The notes under the pieces: model-generated | What the model saw: only the letters and a program-made list of their open reading frames with translations | Database searches by the model: none | Told to the model about the DNA's origin: nothing | Shown: positions 7,276 to 14,753 of the stretch, in pieces | How the letters are laid out: every line of letters begins with the position of its first letter | How positions within the stretch are numbered: position 1 is the first letter of the stretch | Made by a program: the position numbers and the translations under genes | IMG/VR virus record: IMGVR_UViG_3300003635_000026 | Location: 1-22,895 of that record | Source: a virus | Length of the DNA stretch: 22,895 nucleotides | Reading direction: 5' to 3' (one strand)

Positions 7276-8592
7276 ATGGCAAGCACAACAACTTATGGCG
7301 ACTTTCCGGGTGTGAAGGTCACGACCGCCGGTGGCGCTATCACAGGCGTAGCCGTCGGTCGTGAGCAGAAGCTCGTGCTCGTCGGCATCGGAGATCCCGC
7401 GAACGGATCTGCATCGGTCAACACGGCCACGCAGGTTGCTTCGCGTCTCGATGCTGACAATAAGTTCGGTGATGGCTCCGAGCTTGCAGAGCAGATGAAG
7501 GATGCTCTCGCAAACGGTGCCAACATCGACTTCCTCTACGGCGTCATGCCGTCGGTTACGACGGTCACGGACGAGAACTTCACGAGCACGTCTTTCACGC
7601 TCGCTAACGCACCGATCATCGAAGACCTGTCCACGATTACGATCACGGACACTGTCAATACCATCGACCTCGATGTCGAGTTCCGGTACGACAGTCCTCC
7701 AGCATCTCCGGGAGATACGGACACTGCCTTCATCAACCCCATTACGGGTGAGGTGGAGATCAACTCCGCAGAATCGGACTTCAACGTGGACTACGACTAC
7801 CCGGACATTGCGTCTGCCCGCACCGAAGCCGAGACGGTTATCGGCGACGAGGAGACGGGCATCATCGCGCAACTGTTCGAGGCAGAGGACGAGGCAACCA
7901 ACCTCTCCGGTTCCGTGAATACTCTCCGTGGCGAGTACAAGCTCGCTATGGGTGTGCAGGCTGCACAGCCGAACGGGAACCAGACTGAGGACAACGGTGC
8001 CTACTACGACACCGGAGCCTACACGGATAGCATCGACAACGACTCGATGTTCCTCCACGCTCCTGCCCGAAAGGACGAGTCCAAGGTCACCATCACTGGT
8101 GCCCTCTCGGGCTACATGGCAGGCGCAGCACTCGGTCCCGGCGGATCGATCTACGGTGACAACCTCACGGTAGACGATCTCGACCAGAAGCTCAGTAAGA
8201 GCGAGGCCGACGACCTTCGGGACGTGCAGGTCATGCCGATCCGACAGCCACCGCAGGGTGGTTCGATCGAGATCAATGACAACATCTCCACGTCCACGGA
8301 GACGGACTGGGTCCGTGACTACTGGCGTCGTCGTATCGTTGATCAGGCGATCCTCATCGCCAAGACCGTTGGTGACTCCATCATCGGTCGGATCAACGAC
8401 GAGCGGACGCGAGACACGGTTCAGTCCACCATCCAGTCGGAACTGAAGGGCCTGAACGAGGATCGGCTCATCACCGACAACTACTTCGTCGATGTCTACG
8501 AGGTCGATTCAGACACCGTGGGCATCGACCTTGGCATCACGCCGTACGGCATCGTAAAGCGCGTGGATGTCAGCATCACGATCAACACGTAA
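7276..8592 (+). CDS. Contractile tail sheath protein
   Basis: The 438-residue product is a tail sheath subunit, which polymerises around the tube and contracts on infection. The N-terminus (YGDFPGVKVTTAGGAITGVA, VGREQKLVLVG) has the usual Pro-Gly-Val beta start, and the middle forms variable surface domains. The C-terminal third shows the conserved family core: a long helix WVRDYWRRRIVDQAILIAKT, GRINDERTRDTVQSTIQSEL, a Leu-Asn-Glu-Asp linker, NYFVDVYEVDSDTVGIDLGI, and a terminal strand VKRVDVSITINT that in known sheaths joins neighbouring subunits. This gene makes the virus a myovirus type. The ATG follows a short CA-rich leader (cataacactacaaca), with no Shine-Dalgarno. Confidence 0.88.
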   Translation: MASTTTYGDFPGVKVTTAGGAITGVAVGREQKLVLVGIGDPANGSASVNTATQVASRLDADNKFGDGSELAEQMKDALANGANIDFLYGVMPSVTTVTDENFTSTSFTLANAPIIEDLSTITITDTVNTIDLDVEFRYDSPPASPGDTDTAFINPITGEVEINSAESDFNVDYDYPDIASARTEAETVIGDEETGIIAQLFEAEDEATNLSGSVNTLRGEYKLAMGVQAAQPNGNQTEDNGAYYDTGAYTDSIDNDSMFLHAPARKDESKVTITGALSGYMAGAALGPGGSIYGDNLTVDDLDQKLSKSEADDLRDVQVMPIRQPPQGGSIEINDNISTSTETDWVRDYWRRRIVDQAILIAKTVGDSIIGRINDERTRDTVQSTIQSELKGLNEDRLITDNYFVDVYEVDSDTVGIDLGITPYGIVKRVDVSITINT

Positions 8593-8603
8593 GGTGAATT
8601 AAC

Positions 8604-9101
8604 ATGCCAGCACCAGAACACACGAGCCGAGTAACCGGTCAGGAAGCAGTCGTTAAGATTCCCAACTCCGCAGGCGACGAAATCGCTGTCACGAACGTCT
8701 CGTTCGACATCGAAGTCAACACGACGGACGTGCAGACGGATCAGAGCCTTCGGGCGAACATCGCAACGACTGGCCTCCGGTATTCCGGCTCCTTCGAATA
8801 CGACGGATCGCAGGACAAGATTCGCGCAAAGCTGTTCTACACAGCGGGCGAATCCAGTTACCACGAGGCCGGTGAGCCGAAGCGAGTGACCATGACGGTC
8901 AAGGAGGAGCAGCCCGACGAGTCTGCTAACGCAGCGACCAACGCTCGCACGTGGACGCTCGAAAACGTCATCGTCACGGGCATGTCACGCGACATCCCTG
9001 CCGACGACGTGGCCTCGACTTCGTGGGACTTCGAGGCAGAGGACGCATACGTCTCCAGCGGTGGATTCGACGGATCGTCCAGCCGAGTCAACAACGAGTA
9101 A
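8604..9101 (+). CDS. Tail tube protein
   Basis: This 165-residue protein directly follows the sheath gene, the fixed position of the tail tube subunit in contractile systems. Its sequence is strand-rich: VTGQEAVVKIPNSAGDEIAV, FDIEVNTTDVQTDQSLRANI, GLRYSGSFEYDGSQDKIRAK, RTWTLENVIVTGMSRDIPAD, and a closing SWDFEAEDAYVSSG. This agrees with the tail tube/Hcp fold, including a paired strand with a charged loop in the middle. The start follows GGTGA at 8593-8597. About 100 bases of pyrimidine-rich non-coding DNA follow it, the largest gap in the tail cluster except for the promoter regions. Confidence 0.82.
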   Translation: MPAPEHTSRVTGQEAVVKIPNSAGDEIAVTNVSFDIEVNTTDVQTDQSLRANIATTGLRYSGSFEYDGSQDKIRAKLFYTAGESSYHEAGEPKRVTMTVKEEQPDESANAATNARTWTLENVIVTGMSRDIPADDVASTSWDFEAEDAYVSSGGFDGSSSRVNNE

Positions 9102-9203
9102 TCCCACACCAGCTACCCCTTTCTTTGTCGCACCCCATCCCTTTCTTTGGGGGCAACCCACTCCGACTGTTTCTCCACCCCACATAACCCAAGTGATACA
9201 ACA
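9102..9203 (+). terminator. Pyrimidine-rich spacer, possible partial terminator
   Basis: The spacer contains two copies of CCCTTTCTTTG (9117-9127 and 9139-9149). It also has a weak stem, CCCC at 9133-9136 with GGGG at 9149-9152, extended past a bulged A by GC pairs at 9130-9131 and 9153-9154. Archaeal termination often relies on T-rich tracts, so this may reduce transcription between the abundant tube protein and the scarce chaperone. No poly-T run longer than three is present, so the call is weak. Confidence 0.3.
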
Positions 9204-9656
9204 ATGAGTAACGTTGACGCGATGGACTTCTACAAGCGAGTAACGGAATCCGAAAACGAGGTACGCGAGTACACCCTTGAGCACGAGTCTGGTGCCGAGT
9301 TGAACGTCGAACTGACGGTCGTTAACCGTAAGACCCTGCTCGACGAGATCAACCGGCTCCCTGACGCGATGCTGGAGACACTCTCGCAGGCCGAAGACGA
9401 AGACGAAGCGCAGGAGATGGCTGAGGAGCAGAACATGCTCTCGAACGTCAACGGGGACACGATCCTCGCGTTCGAGAACATCTGCGTTGCCTCGATGAAC
9501 CACGACGAACTGACGAGTCACAACTTCGAGGAGATCGTGGCCGAACTCGACTTCGAGACGCTGTTCGAGATCGGGTCTGAGGTCATCGAGATGTCCTTCG
9601 AGGAGACTGGCTCCATCAAAGATTTTCACGCGGTGGACTCGGACAAGAACTCCTAA
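9204..9656 (+). CDS. Tail assembly chaperone, G-type short product
   Basis: This acidic 150-residue protein lies between the tail tube and tape measure genes, where tailed phages encode the tail assembly chaperone. It is mainly helical (KTLLDEINRLPDAMLETLSQ, EAQEMAEEQNMLSNVNGDTI) with a beta start (REYTLEHESGAELNVELTVV). I chose ATG 9204 because GTGAT at 9193-9197 and a CA-rich leader precede it; the in-frame ATG at 9147 would read non-coding-like pyrimidine-rich DNA. A second frame follows that has no start of its own and can be reached only by a -1 shift before the stop at 9654. As in lambda G and GT, the short form should be abundant and the long form rare. Confidence 0.75.
   Translation: MSNVDAMDFYKRVTESENEVREYTLEHESGAELNVELTVVNRKTLLDEINRLPDAMLETLSQAEDEDEAQEMAEEQNMLSNVNGDTILAFENICVASMNHDELTSHNFEEIVAELDFETLFEIGSEVIEMSFEETGSIKDFHAVDSDKNS
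9623..9629 (+). promoter_or_regulatory. Candidate -1 slippery site T TTT CAC
   Basis: In the chaperone frame the codons are gat ttt cac. The Phe tRNA on TTT can re-pair with TTT one base back. It is the best of the runs between 9581 and 9656, although the A-site codon is not a canonical match. Confidence 0.4.
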
Positions 9657-10054
9657 CGCTCCACCAAGCGGGCTATCAGTTCACGATAGAGGAGGAGTTC
9701 GATTGCCCGCGATGTGAGGGCGAGGGCACCGAGTCCATCGACCTCACTGCTGAGGTTCTTGGACGAGAACTCGGCATCACGGGCGTCCTCACGAAGACGT
9801 GCGAGCGGTGTGACGGAAGCGGAGAGATAGAAGTCGTTCGGGATGCTCGGCTGGAGGATCTCAGCGACATTCAGGTAAAGACACTCCTACACGCTGACAT
9901 CTACCGGGAATCCGGCGGTGAAGAAGCGAAGAAGGAGCAGCAGCGTGCGCAACGCATGCAACGGCGTGGTGCCGGTGGACCGAAACAGGGGAATCCACAG
10001 GCACGACCCACGAATAAGACCGGACGCGAAGCGTTGTCCGGCAACAACTTTTAA
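9626..10054 (+). CDS. T-type extension of the tail assembly chaperone, read by -1 frameshift
   Basis: The -1 frame is open from 9581 to the stop at 10052-10054 and has no ATG, GTG or TTG until an ATG near 9956, so it is readable only as an extension of the chaperone. If slippage occurs at the TTTT at 9623-9626, the fusion has about 283 residues. The extension begins with natural sequence (GQELLTLHQAGYQFTIEEEF). It then shows two CXXCXGXG motifs, CPRCEGEG from 9704 and CERCDGSG from 9800, 32 residues apart, as in the zinc-binding region of DnaJ. The rest is a charged helix rich in Gln, Arg and Lys. GT-type proteins bind the tape measure and recruit tube subunits. The slip site is inferred, but the need for a frame change is plain. 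Confidence 0.75.
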   Translation, partial: SRGGLGQELLTLHQAGYQFTIEEEFDCPRCEGEGTESIDLTAEVLGRELGITGVLTKTCERCDGSGEIEVVRDARLEDLSDIQVKTLLHADIYRESGGEEAKKEQQRAQRMQRRGAGGPKQGNPQARPTNKTGREALSGNNF

Positions 10055-10076
10055 CCCCACTTGTTCCACCTAATTC

Positions 10077-13000
10077 ATGGCTGATTGGTCCGTAGTAGGA
10101 GAGATCCTTGGAGAAACCAACCTCGATGAGGTTGGAGAATCCGTAGAGCGTAGTCTCCAAGACGCTGCGAATGCCACACAGAAGGCAGCAGCAGGCTCCG
10201 AAGATATGGAGAAGGCGATGGACAGTGCCACCGAAGCTGTCGCTTCACTTTCTGGCGCGTCCAGAGACGCCGACGAGCAACTCGAAGAAGTCGAGGCGGA
10301 GATGGAAGACATCGTCACAGATGCCGGTGCAGCAGCCGGTTCTGTGCAGATCCTCAACTCATCGCTTCAGGGGATCGAAGATGTTGACGACCTCGACATC
10401 GATGTTAATACCAACATCGACGAGTTGAACGAATCGTGGGCCAAGATGCGAAACGAGATCGACGACTTCGAGCATCGTTTCGATGATATTATCCCACGTG
10501 GCGGAGGTGGAGGCGCACCCATTAGTGATTTCCTCGGCGACCAGCGCGAGTTCGAGAACGCGATGGACACGCTGGACAATGCTGAGGACACCATGCAATC
10601 CATCGCCGACGAGCGCGAGAGCGCGATGGGTGGTGGACGAGGTATCTCTGATCCGTTTAGACGCATCGATACCGGTGGCGACGTATTTAGACGCAGACTT
10701 GCTGAAGGACTCAGCCCCGGTGGTGGCAAAAGCGTCGTCAACGCCGGTCGTCTATCAAGTACGCTCGGTGGAGAACGACAGGCAGGCGACCTCGCCCGTG
10801 CCCTCTCACGACGCTCTGACATCGGTAGTAGCTTTGGCGAAGCCCTTAGTGCAGTAATCGAAGCCGGTGACTTCAACGAAGCTGCCGAGGAGTTCGGTCG
10901 GCAGATGGCAGATGTGGATCGTGTGCCAGCCCTGCCACCGGGAGAGGGCATCGACACGCCTGATCGGTTCAACCGACGCTTCGATACGCCACGGACCGCA
11001 GGGACGCTCCGTGGAATGGGCGTCGATATGTCGGGGCAGATTCCGGTAGACGAAGTCATGGAGGCCGAACCCGGCGCATTCGGCGAAGGATTCGTCGGGA
11101 TGCAGGAGGATCTCAGCCTCCGACAGCGTGGTCGAGCCATCGACATGGGCGCACTCGACTTCGATCAACTCATGGGTGGCCTCAACGAGCCGGTCACGAT
11201 GGCGCAGGACGAACTCCGTGAGTTCCACGAGCGCACTGGCGATGCGACGGAAAGCAGTTCACGCCTGAGTGACGCGCTCGATCGAGCTTCGACCCGTGTT
11301 CGTGATGCTGGCCGACGTGCTCGCGTTCGTGCTGGTGGCATCGGTGAGGGTATCACCGGTGGCATGACAGGCGACATCATGGACATGCGCGGTGGTGGCG
11401 ACGGTGGCACCGCACGTAGCTTCCGTCGTACCCGAGAGGCGCTCGGTGACCTCTCAGAGGGTGCCGTCCAGAGTAACACCACACTGGGCTTCATGATCGC
11501 CACAATGACGCTGGCGTCCGGTTCAGCCCGGAACATGGAGCACGCAGTCGAAGAACTGGACGAGGACGTTGAGGACCTCGCACGTTCCCTCTCAGCAGCA
11601 GCACCTGCTGTTCAGAACCTCTCCGCGAACCTCGGTCCGTTCAACGTCAGCATGAGCAACCTGCTGGTCACGATCCCGGCCCTGATCGCCACTGTTGGTC
11701 CGTTCATCGCAGTACTGGCCGGACTCGCTGGCGCAATACTGGCTGTCGTTGGTGCCTTCGGAGCACTGCTCGCTGTTGGCGCGATCGGATTCGTCGAGGA
11801 TCTGAAGAATAACTTCGCCGAGATCGAGTCCACCAGCGATGCCCTCATGGTCATCATGCGGGGCCTCAAGGAGGCCATTATCGATGCCCTCGCTCCACTC
11901 GAAGATGTCGAAATCGGTGGCCTCGGCGCACAGGGTATCTTCGTGACCGTCCTCCGTGATCTCGTTGCACTGATCAACATGTTCGCGGAGGCAGCAGCAG
12001 CCCTCCTCAACATGGACGTTGTCGAGGACTTCCTCCTCAACCTCCGTGCTGCGGTCCTCGGCTTCTCGGATGCGACTGAAGGTGGCATCTCGATGATCGA
12101 CGGACTCAAGCAGATGATGGCAGGAGCACTGCCGGTCCTCGAAGGCTTCCTGATCTGGCTCATCGACGTGTTCCCCGAGTTTATGGCCTTCATCGGGGAG
12201 ATCACAAGCGAGGCCGGACCAGCAATGGCGCAGTTCGCTAACGCACTCCTCCGCCTCAGCGTCCTGCTGACGGAAGCTGGTACGGGTGCCATGAGCGTGC
12301 TGTTCCCGGCACTCGCAATGGTGTTCGACGTACTCAGCCTCCTGCTCGGTGCGATGATCGCATTCGAGCGAATGCTCGGTGACGTGTCGAACGTCCTCAT
12401 CGCAGTTGCAGGTGGTGCCCTGTTCGCTGGCGCAGCACTGATCAAGATGGTCAGTACGCTCGACTCGGCGTTCGAGGCAGCAGCCACCGTCACGAGTACG
12501 CTCGACGCGATGAATGGTGCTGTTGCAGAGTCCGACACTGTGTTCGAGGCGTACCAGAAGTCGGTTCGGAACACCAACAGTTCGATGGTCAGGTTCGCAC
12601 ACCTGAGCCTCGTTGCGATGGGGCGTCTGATCGTCCTCGCAGCCGGGCTGTACCTCGTGCTGGACGCGCTCGGACTCCTCGAACCACTGATCTCCCTCGT
12701 GTCCGACAACCTCGGTCCGCTCATCGACGGCATCACTGACGCAACTGATGCGATGGGCAACGCGGTCGGTGTCGGTGACACGTTCACCCGCGTGATCGAG
12801 TTCATGACGGGTACGTTGCTTCTCGCAGCCTTCGCTGGATCGTTCTTCACAGGGTCCATGTGGTCGGCTGTCACAGCGATGGGTGGCTTCGTCACGAGCG
12901 CACTCGGTGTGATCGGTGTTCTGAGCGCGATGATCACCGAACTGATCATCAACACCGGCGGACTGTGGGGCCTCATCAGTGCCGAGACGACGGCAACGAT

Positions 13001-14300
13001 CGTCACTGAGGGCTTCACCGGAGCCGTCTGGAGTGCCGTGGCAAGCCTCTCCGCGCTTCAGATCGTTACGGGCGTAGCTGTCGTGGCAGCAATTGCCCTG
13101 CTTGCGTCAGAGATGCTCGGCTTCACTGACGTGATCGACACGACAACGCAGGCCATCCTCGCAGCCGTAGCAGCCATTACGGTTGCATTCCTCGGCTCTG
13201 GATGGGGAGCGATCATCGTGGCAGTTGGCCTCCTGATCGCAGCCCTGATCAACCTCGAAAAGGTTGTTGGGCCGGTGGCAGCCGGTGTCATCGCAGCAAT
13301 CGGCGCAATTACCGCAGCATTCCTTGGCTCTGGATGGGGTGCCATCATCGTGGCACTTGGGCTTGCAGCAGCAGCCATCTACATGCTCGGGAAGCGGTTC
13401 GGCTGGCTCAAGGTCATCGCCATCGCAGCTATCGGAGCGATCACCGCAGCACTGGTTGGCTCCGGATGGGGTGCCATCATCGTTGGCATCGGACTGCTCC
13501 TGCTCCTTCTGATGGAGTACTGGGACGAGCTTGCTGGCGCAGTCGAGGGCGCTATCAGTTGGTTCGACAACCTCGGACCGGCTGGTAAGGCAGCGATCAT
13601 GGCGATCCTGCTCCCACTCTCACCACTGCTCGCAACCCTGCTCGCAGTTCGTGAGGCAATCGGCCTCATTCTGAACCCGCAGAAGCGTCAGAAGTGGTGG
13701 AACGCCATTCAGAATGGCATTGATGGTATCATCGACACCGTCAAAGGCATCATCGACTGGGTCATCCTGCTGTTCACCGACCCGATGTCTGCACTCGGGC
13801 AACTGTACCAGAGCATCATGCGAGGAATCAACAACATCCTCGGACGCCTTGGCGGTCAATCTGGTCGTCAGGGTGGTGGCGATGGTATTCAGGGCACTGG
13901 AAGCTCGGTGCTCGCTGGAGCAGCAGCCGGAGCAGCAGCCGGATCGGTCATCCCCGGTGTCGGGACCGTAACTGGTGCCGTTGTCGGTGGAACCGCAGGG
14001 CTGGTTGACGAGCACGTCTTCGACCTCCCCGTCCTCCAGAAGGGTGGCTTCATCCAGCGGTCTGGACTGGCCTACCTCCACTCGAACGAGATGGTCGTGC
14101 CACAGCACATGTTCGCTGACGCGGACGTGAACACTGGCGCACAGACTGGTGGTGGACGAACCACAGCCACTGGCGGTACGACGGTCAACGTCAACATCCA
14201 AGGCGATGGGAGCGATATTGACGACCGACGCGCCCGTCAGATCGGACGGATTGCACGGAACTCGGTTGCAGAGCAGCGGAGATACGAAGATGGACGATAA
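10077..14300 (+). CDS. Tail tape measure protein
   Basis: This is the largest gene, encoding 1407 residues, and it follows the frameshifted chaperone as usual. The tape measure sets tail length and is ejected into the host with the DNA. The first 500 residues are charged and helical with Gly-rich linkers. From about residue 525 (PALIATVGPFIAVLAGLAGA) many long hydrophobic helices alternate with short acidic ones. Three tandem 44-residue units, residues about 1024-1155, each contain GSGWGAII. Residues about 1279-1311 form a Gly/Ala zipper (AGAAAGAAAGSVIPGVGTVT). The C-terminus (LQKGGFIQRSGLAYLHSNEM) is typical of tape measures. The ATG lacks a Shine-Dalgarno; a TTTTAA about 26 bases upstream could give a leaderless transcript. 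No peptidase or lysozyme motif is seen. Confidence 0.88.
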   Translation: MADWSVVGEILGETNLDEVGESVERSLQDAANATQKAAAGSEDMEKAMDSATEAVASLSGASRDADEQLEEVEAEMEDIVTDAGAAAGSVQILNSSLQGIEDVDDLDIDVNTNIDELNESWAKMRNEIDDFEHRFDDIIPRGGGGGAPISDFLGDQREFENAMDTLDNAEDTMQSIADERESAMGGGRGISDPFRRIDTGGDVFRRRLAEGLSPGGGKSVVNAGRLSSTLGGERQAGDLARALSRRSDIGSSFGEALSAVIEAGDFNEAAEEFGRQMADVDRVPALPPGEGIDTPDRFNRRFDTPRTAGTLRGMGVDMSGQIPVDEVMEAEPGAFGEGFVGMQEDLSLRQRGRAIDMGALDFDQLMGGLNEPVTMAQDELREFHERTGDATESSSRLSDALDRASTRVRDAGRRARVRAGGIGEGITGGMTGDIMDMRGGGDGGTARSFRRTREALGDLSEGAVQSNTTLGFMIATMTLASGSARNMEHAVEELDEDVEDLARSLSAAAPAVQNLSANLGPFNVSMSNLLVTIPALIATVGPFIAVLAGLAGAILAVVGAFGALLAVGAIGFVEDLKNNFAEIESTSDALMVIMRGLKEAIIDALAPLEDVEIGGLGAQGIFVTVLRDLVALINMFAEAAAALLNMDVVEDFLLNLRAAVLGFSDATEGGISMIDGLKQMMAGALPVLEGFLIWLIDVFPEFMAFIGEITSEAGPAMAQFANALLRLSVLLTEAGTGAMSVLFPALAMVFDVLSLLLGAMIAFERMLGDVSNVLIAVAGGALFAGAALIKMVSTLDSAFEAAATVTSTLDAMNGAVAESDTVFEAYQKSVRNTNSSMVRFAHLSLVAMGRLIVLAAGLYLVLDALGLLEPLISLVSDNLGPLIDGITDATDAMGNAVGVGDTFTRVIEFMTGTLLLAAFAGSFFTGSMWSAVTAMGGFVTSALGVIGVLSAMITELIINTGGLWGLISAETTATIVTEGFTGAVWSAVASLSALQIVTGVAVVAAIALLASEMLGFTDVIDTTTQAILAAVAAITVAFLGSGWGAIIVAVGLLIAALINLEKVVGPVAAGVIAAIGAITAAFLGSGWGAIIVALGLAAAAIYMLGKRFGWLKVIAIAAIGAITAALVGSGWGAIIVGIGLLLLLLMEYWDELAGAVEGAISWFDNLGPAGKAAIMAILLPLSPLLATLLAVREAIGLILNPQKRQKWWNAIQNGIDGIIDTVKGIIDWVILLFTDPMSALGQLYQSIMRGINNILGRLGGQSGRQGGGDGIQGTGSSVLAGAAAGAAAGSVIPGVGTVTGAVVGGTAGLVDEHVFDLPVLQKGGFIQRSGLAYLHSNEMVVPQHMFADADVNTGAQTGGGRTTATGGTTVNVNIQGDGSDIDDRRARQIGRIARNSVAEQRRYEDGR
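13146..13541 (+). repeat. Three tandem 132-bp units inside the tape measure gene
   Basis: Units at 13146-13277, 13278-13409 and 13410-13541 each encode 44 residues with the core AI-x-AITAA-x-x-GSGWGAII-V. The GGCTCTGGATGGGG core recurs at 13194, 13326 and 13458 (the last with one change), exactly 132 bases apart. Flanks are more divergent, so the duplication is not very recent. Confidence 0.85.
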
Positions 14301-14313
14301 ACGGAGCTAAACT

Positions 14314-14751
14314 ATGTCAGCATCAGGATACGGACGAGAACCAGCACGGATCGGCTTTTTGTACTTCACGTACGCCGATCCTGCTGTCAACGTGGACACG
14401 GAGCAACGGACAGTCGAGCACGAGACGATCGACGACACCATCGTCGTGCAGACGATTGGTCGGAACCCCGACAGTATCAGCATCGACGGTGTCGTCACCG
14501 AGTGGGAACTGGACACGATCGACGATCTCACCAAACAGGGCGTCATCGAGCTTCGGACCGAGCGATGGTCCGGTGACGTGATCGTTCAGTCCACCTCCAC
14601 GACGTTCAAGCGTGCGAAAAACGAGTACGGCTACTGGCTGTACGACGCAACGATCGAGTGTATCGAGGTTGACGAGCAGACCCCACTGGAGGAGCTTATC
14701 GAGGAAGGTTGGTTCAGTGGTGTCTACGGTGGCTTCGGAACAGGACTCTAA
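14314..14751 (+). CDS. Tail/baseplate connector protein (gpU / XkdP-like position)
   Basis: This 145-residue protein lies between the tape measure and hub genes, where P2-type and PBSX-type tails encode gpU- or XkdP-like proteins that bridge tube and hub. It contains GFLYFTYADPAVNVDTEQ, then IGRNPDSISIDGVVTEWELD, a strand LRTERWSGDVIVQST, and a second strand NEYGYWLYDATIECIEVDEQ. This order of strands with the GR-x-P turn resembles that group. There is no LysM domain, unlike XkdP. A weak GGAG lies 13 bases before the ATG. The assignment depends chiefly on gene order. Confidence 0.55.
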   Translation: MSASGYGREPARIGFLYFTYADPAVNVDTEQRTVEHETIDDTIVVQTIGRNPDSISIDGVVTEWELDTIDDLTKQGVIELRTERWSGDVIVQSTSTTFKRAKNEYGYWLYDATIECIEVDEQTPLEELIEEGWFSGVYGGFGTGL

Positions 14752-14753
14752 GT

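Noticed and set aside
6667-8058. A 463-codon open frame on the - strand opposite the terminator and sheath genes
   Set aside because: It is the mirror of strongly coding + strand genes with a codon bias that suppresses antisense stops; the translation is low-complexity Val/Arg/Cys and has no family pattern.
9147-9203. Upstream in-frame ATG for the chaperone
   Set aside because: Would translate the pyrimidine-rich spacer; the ATG at 9204 has GTGAT and a normal leader.
9704-9823. A host dnaJ gene fragment
   Set aside because: Only two of four CXXCXGXG motifs are present, there is no J domain, and the frame continues the tail chaperone.
11612-13018. A 468-codon open frame on the - strand within the tape measure
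   Set aside because: The product is Ser/Ala/Thr/Pro low-complexity and arises from the repetitive hydrophobic codons of the tape measure; no ribosome binding site or promoter.
14709-14753. GTG start for the hub 45 bases upstream
   Set aside because: It overlaps the previous gene and gives Trp/Arg-rich residues unlike the hub; ATG 14754 lies just after the previous stop.
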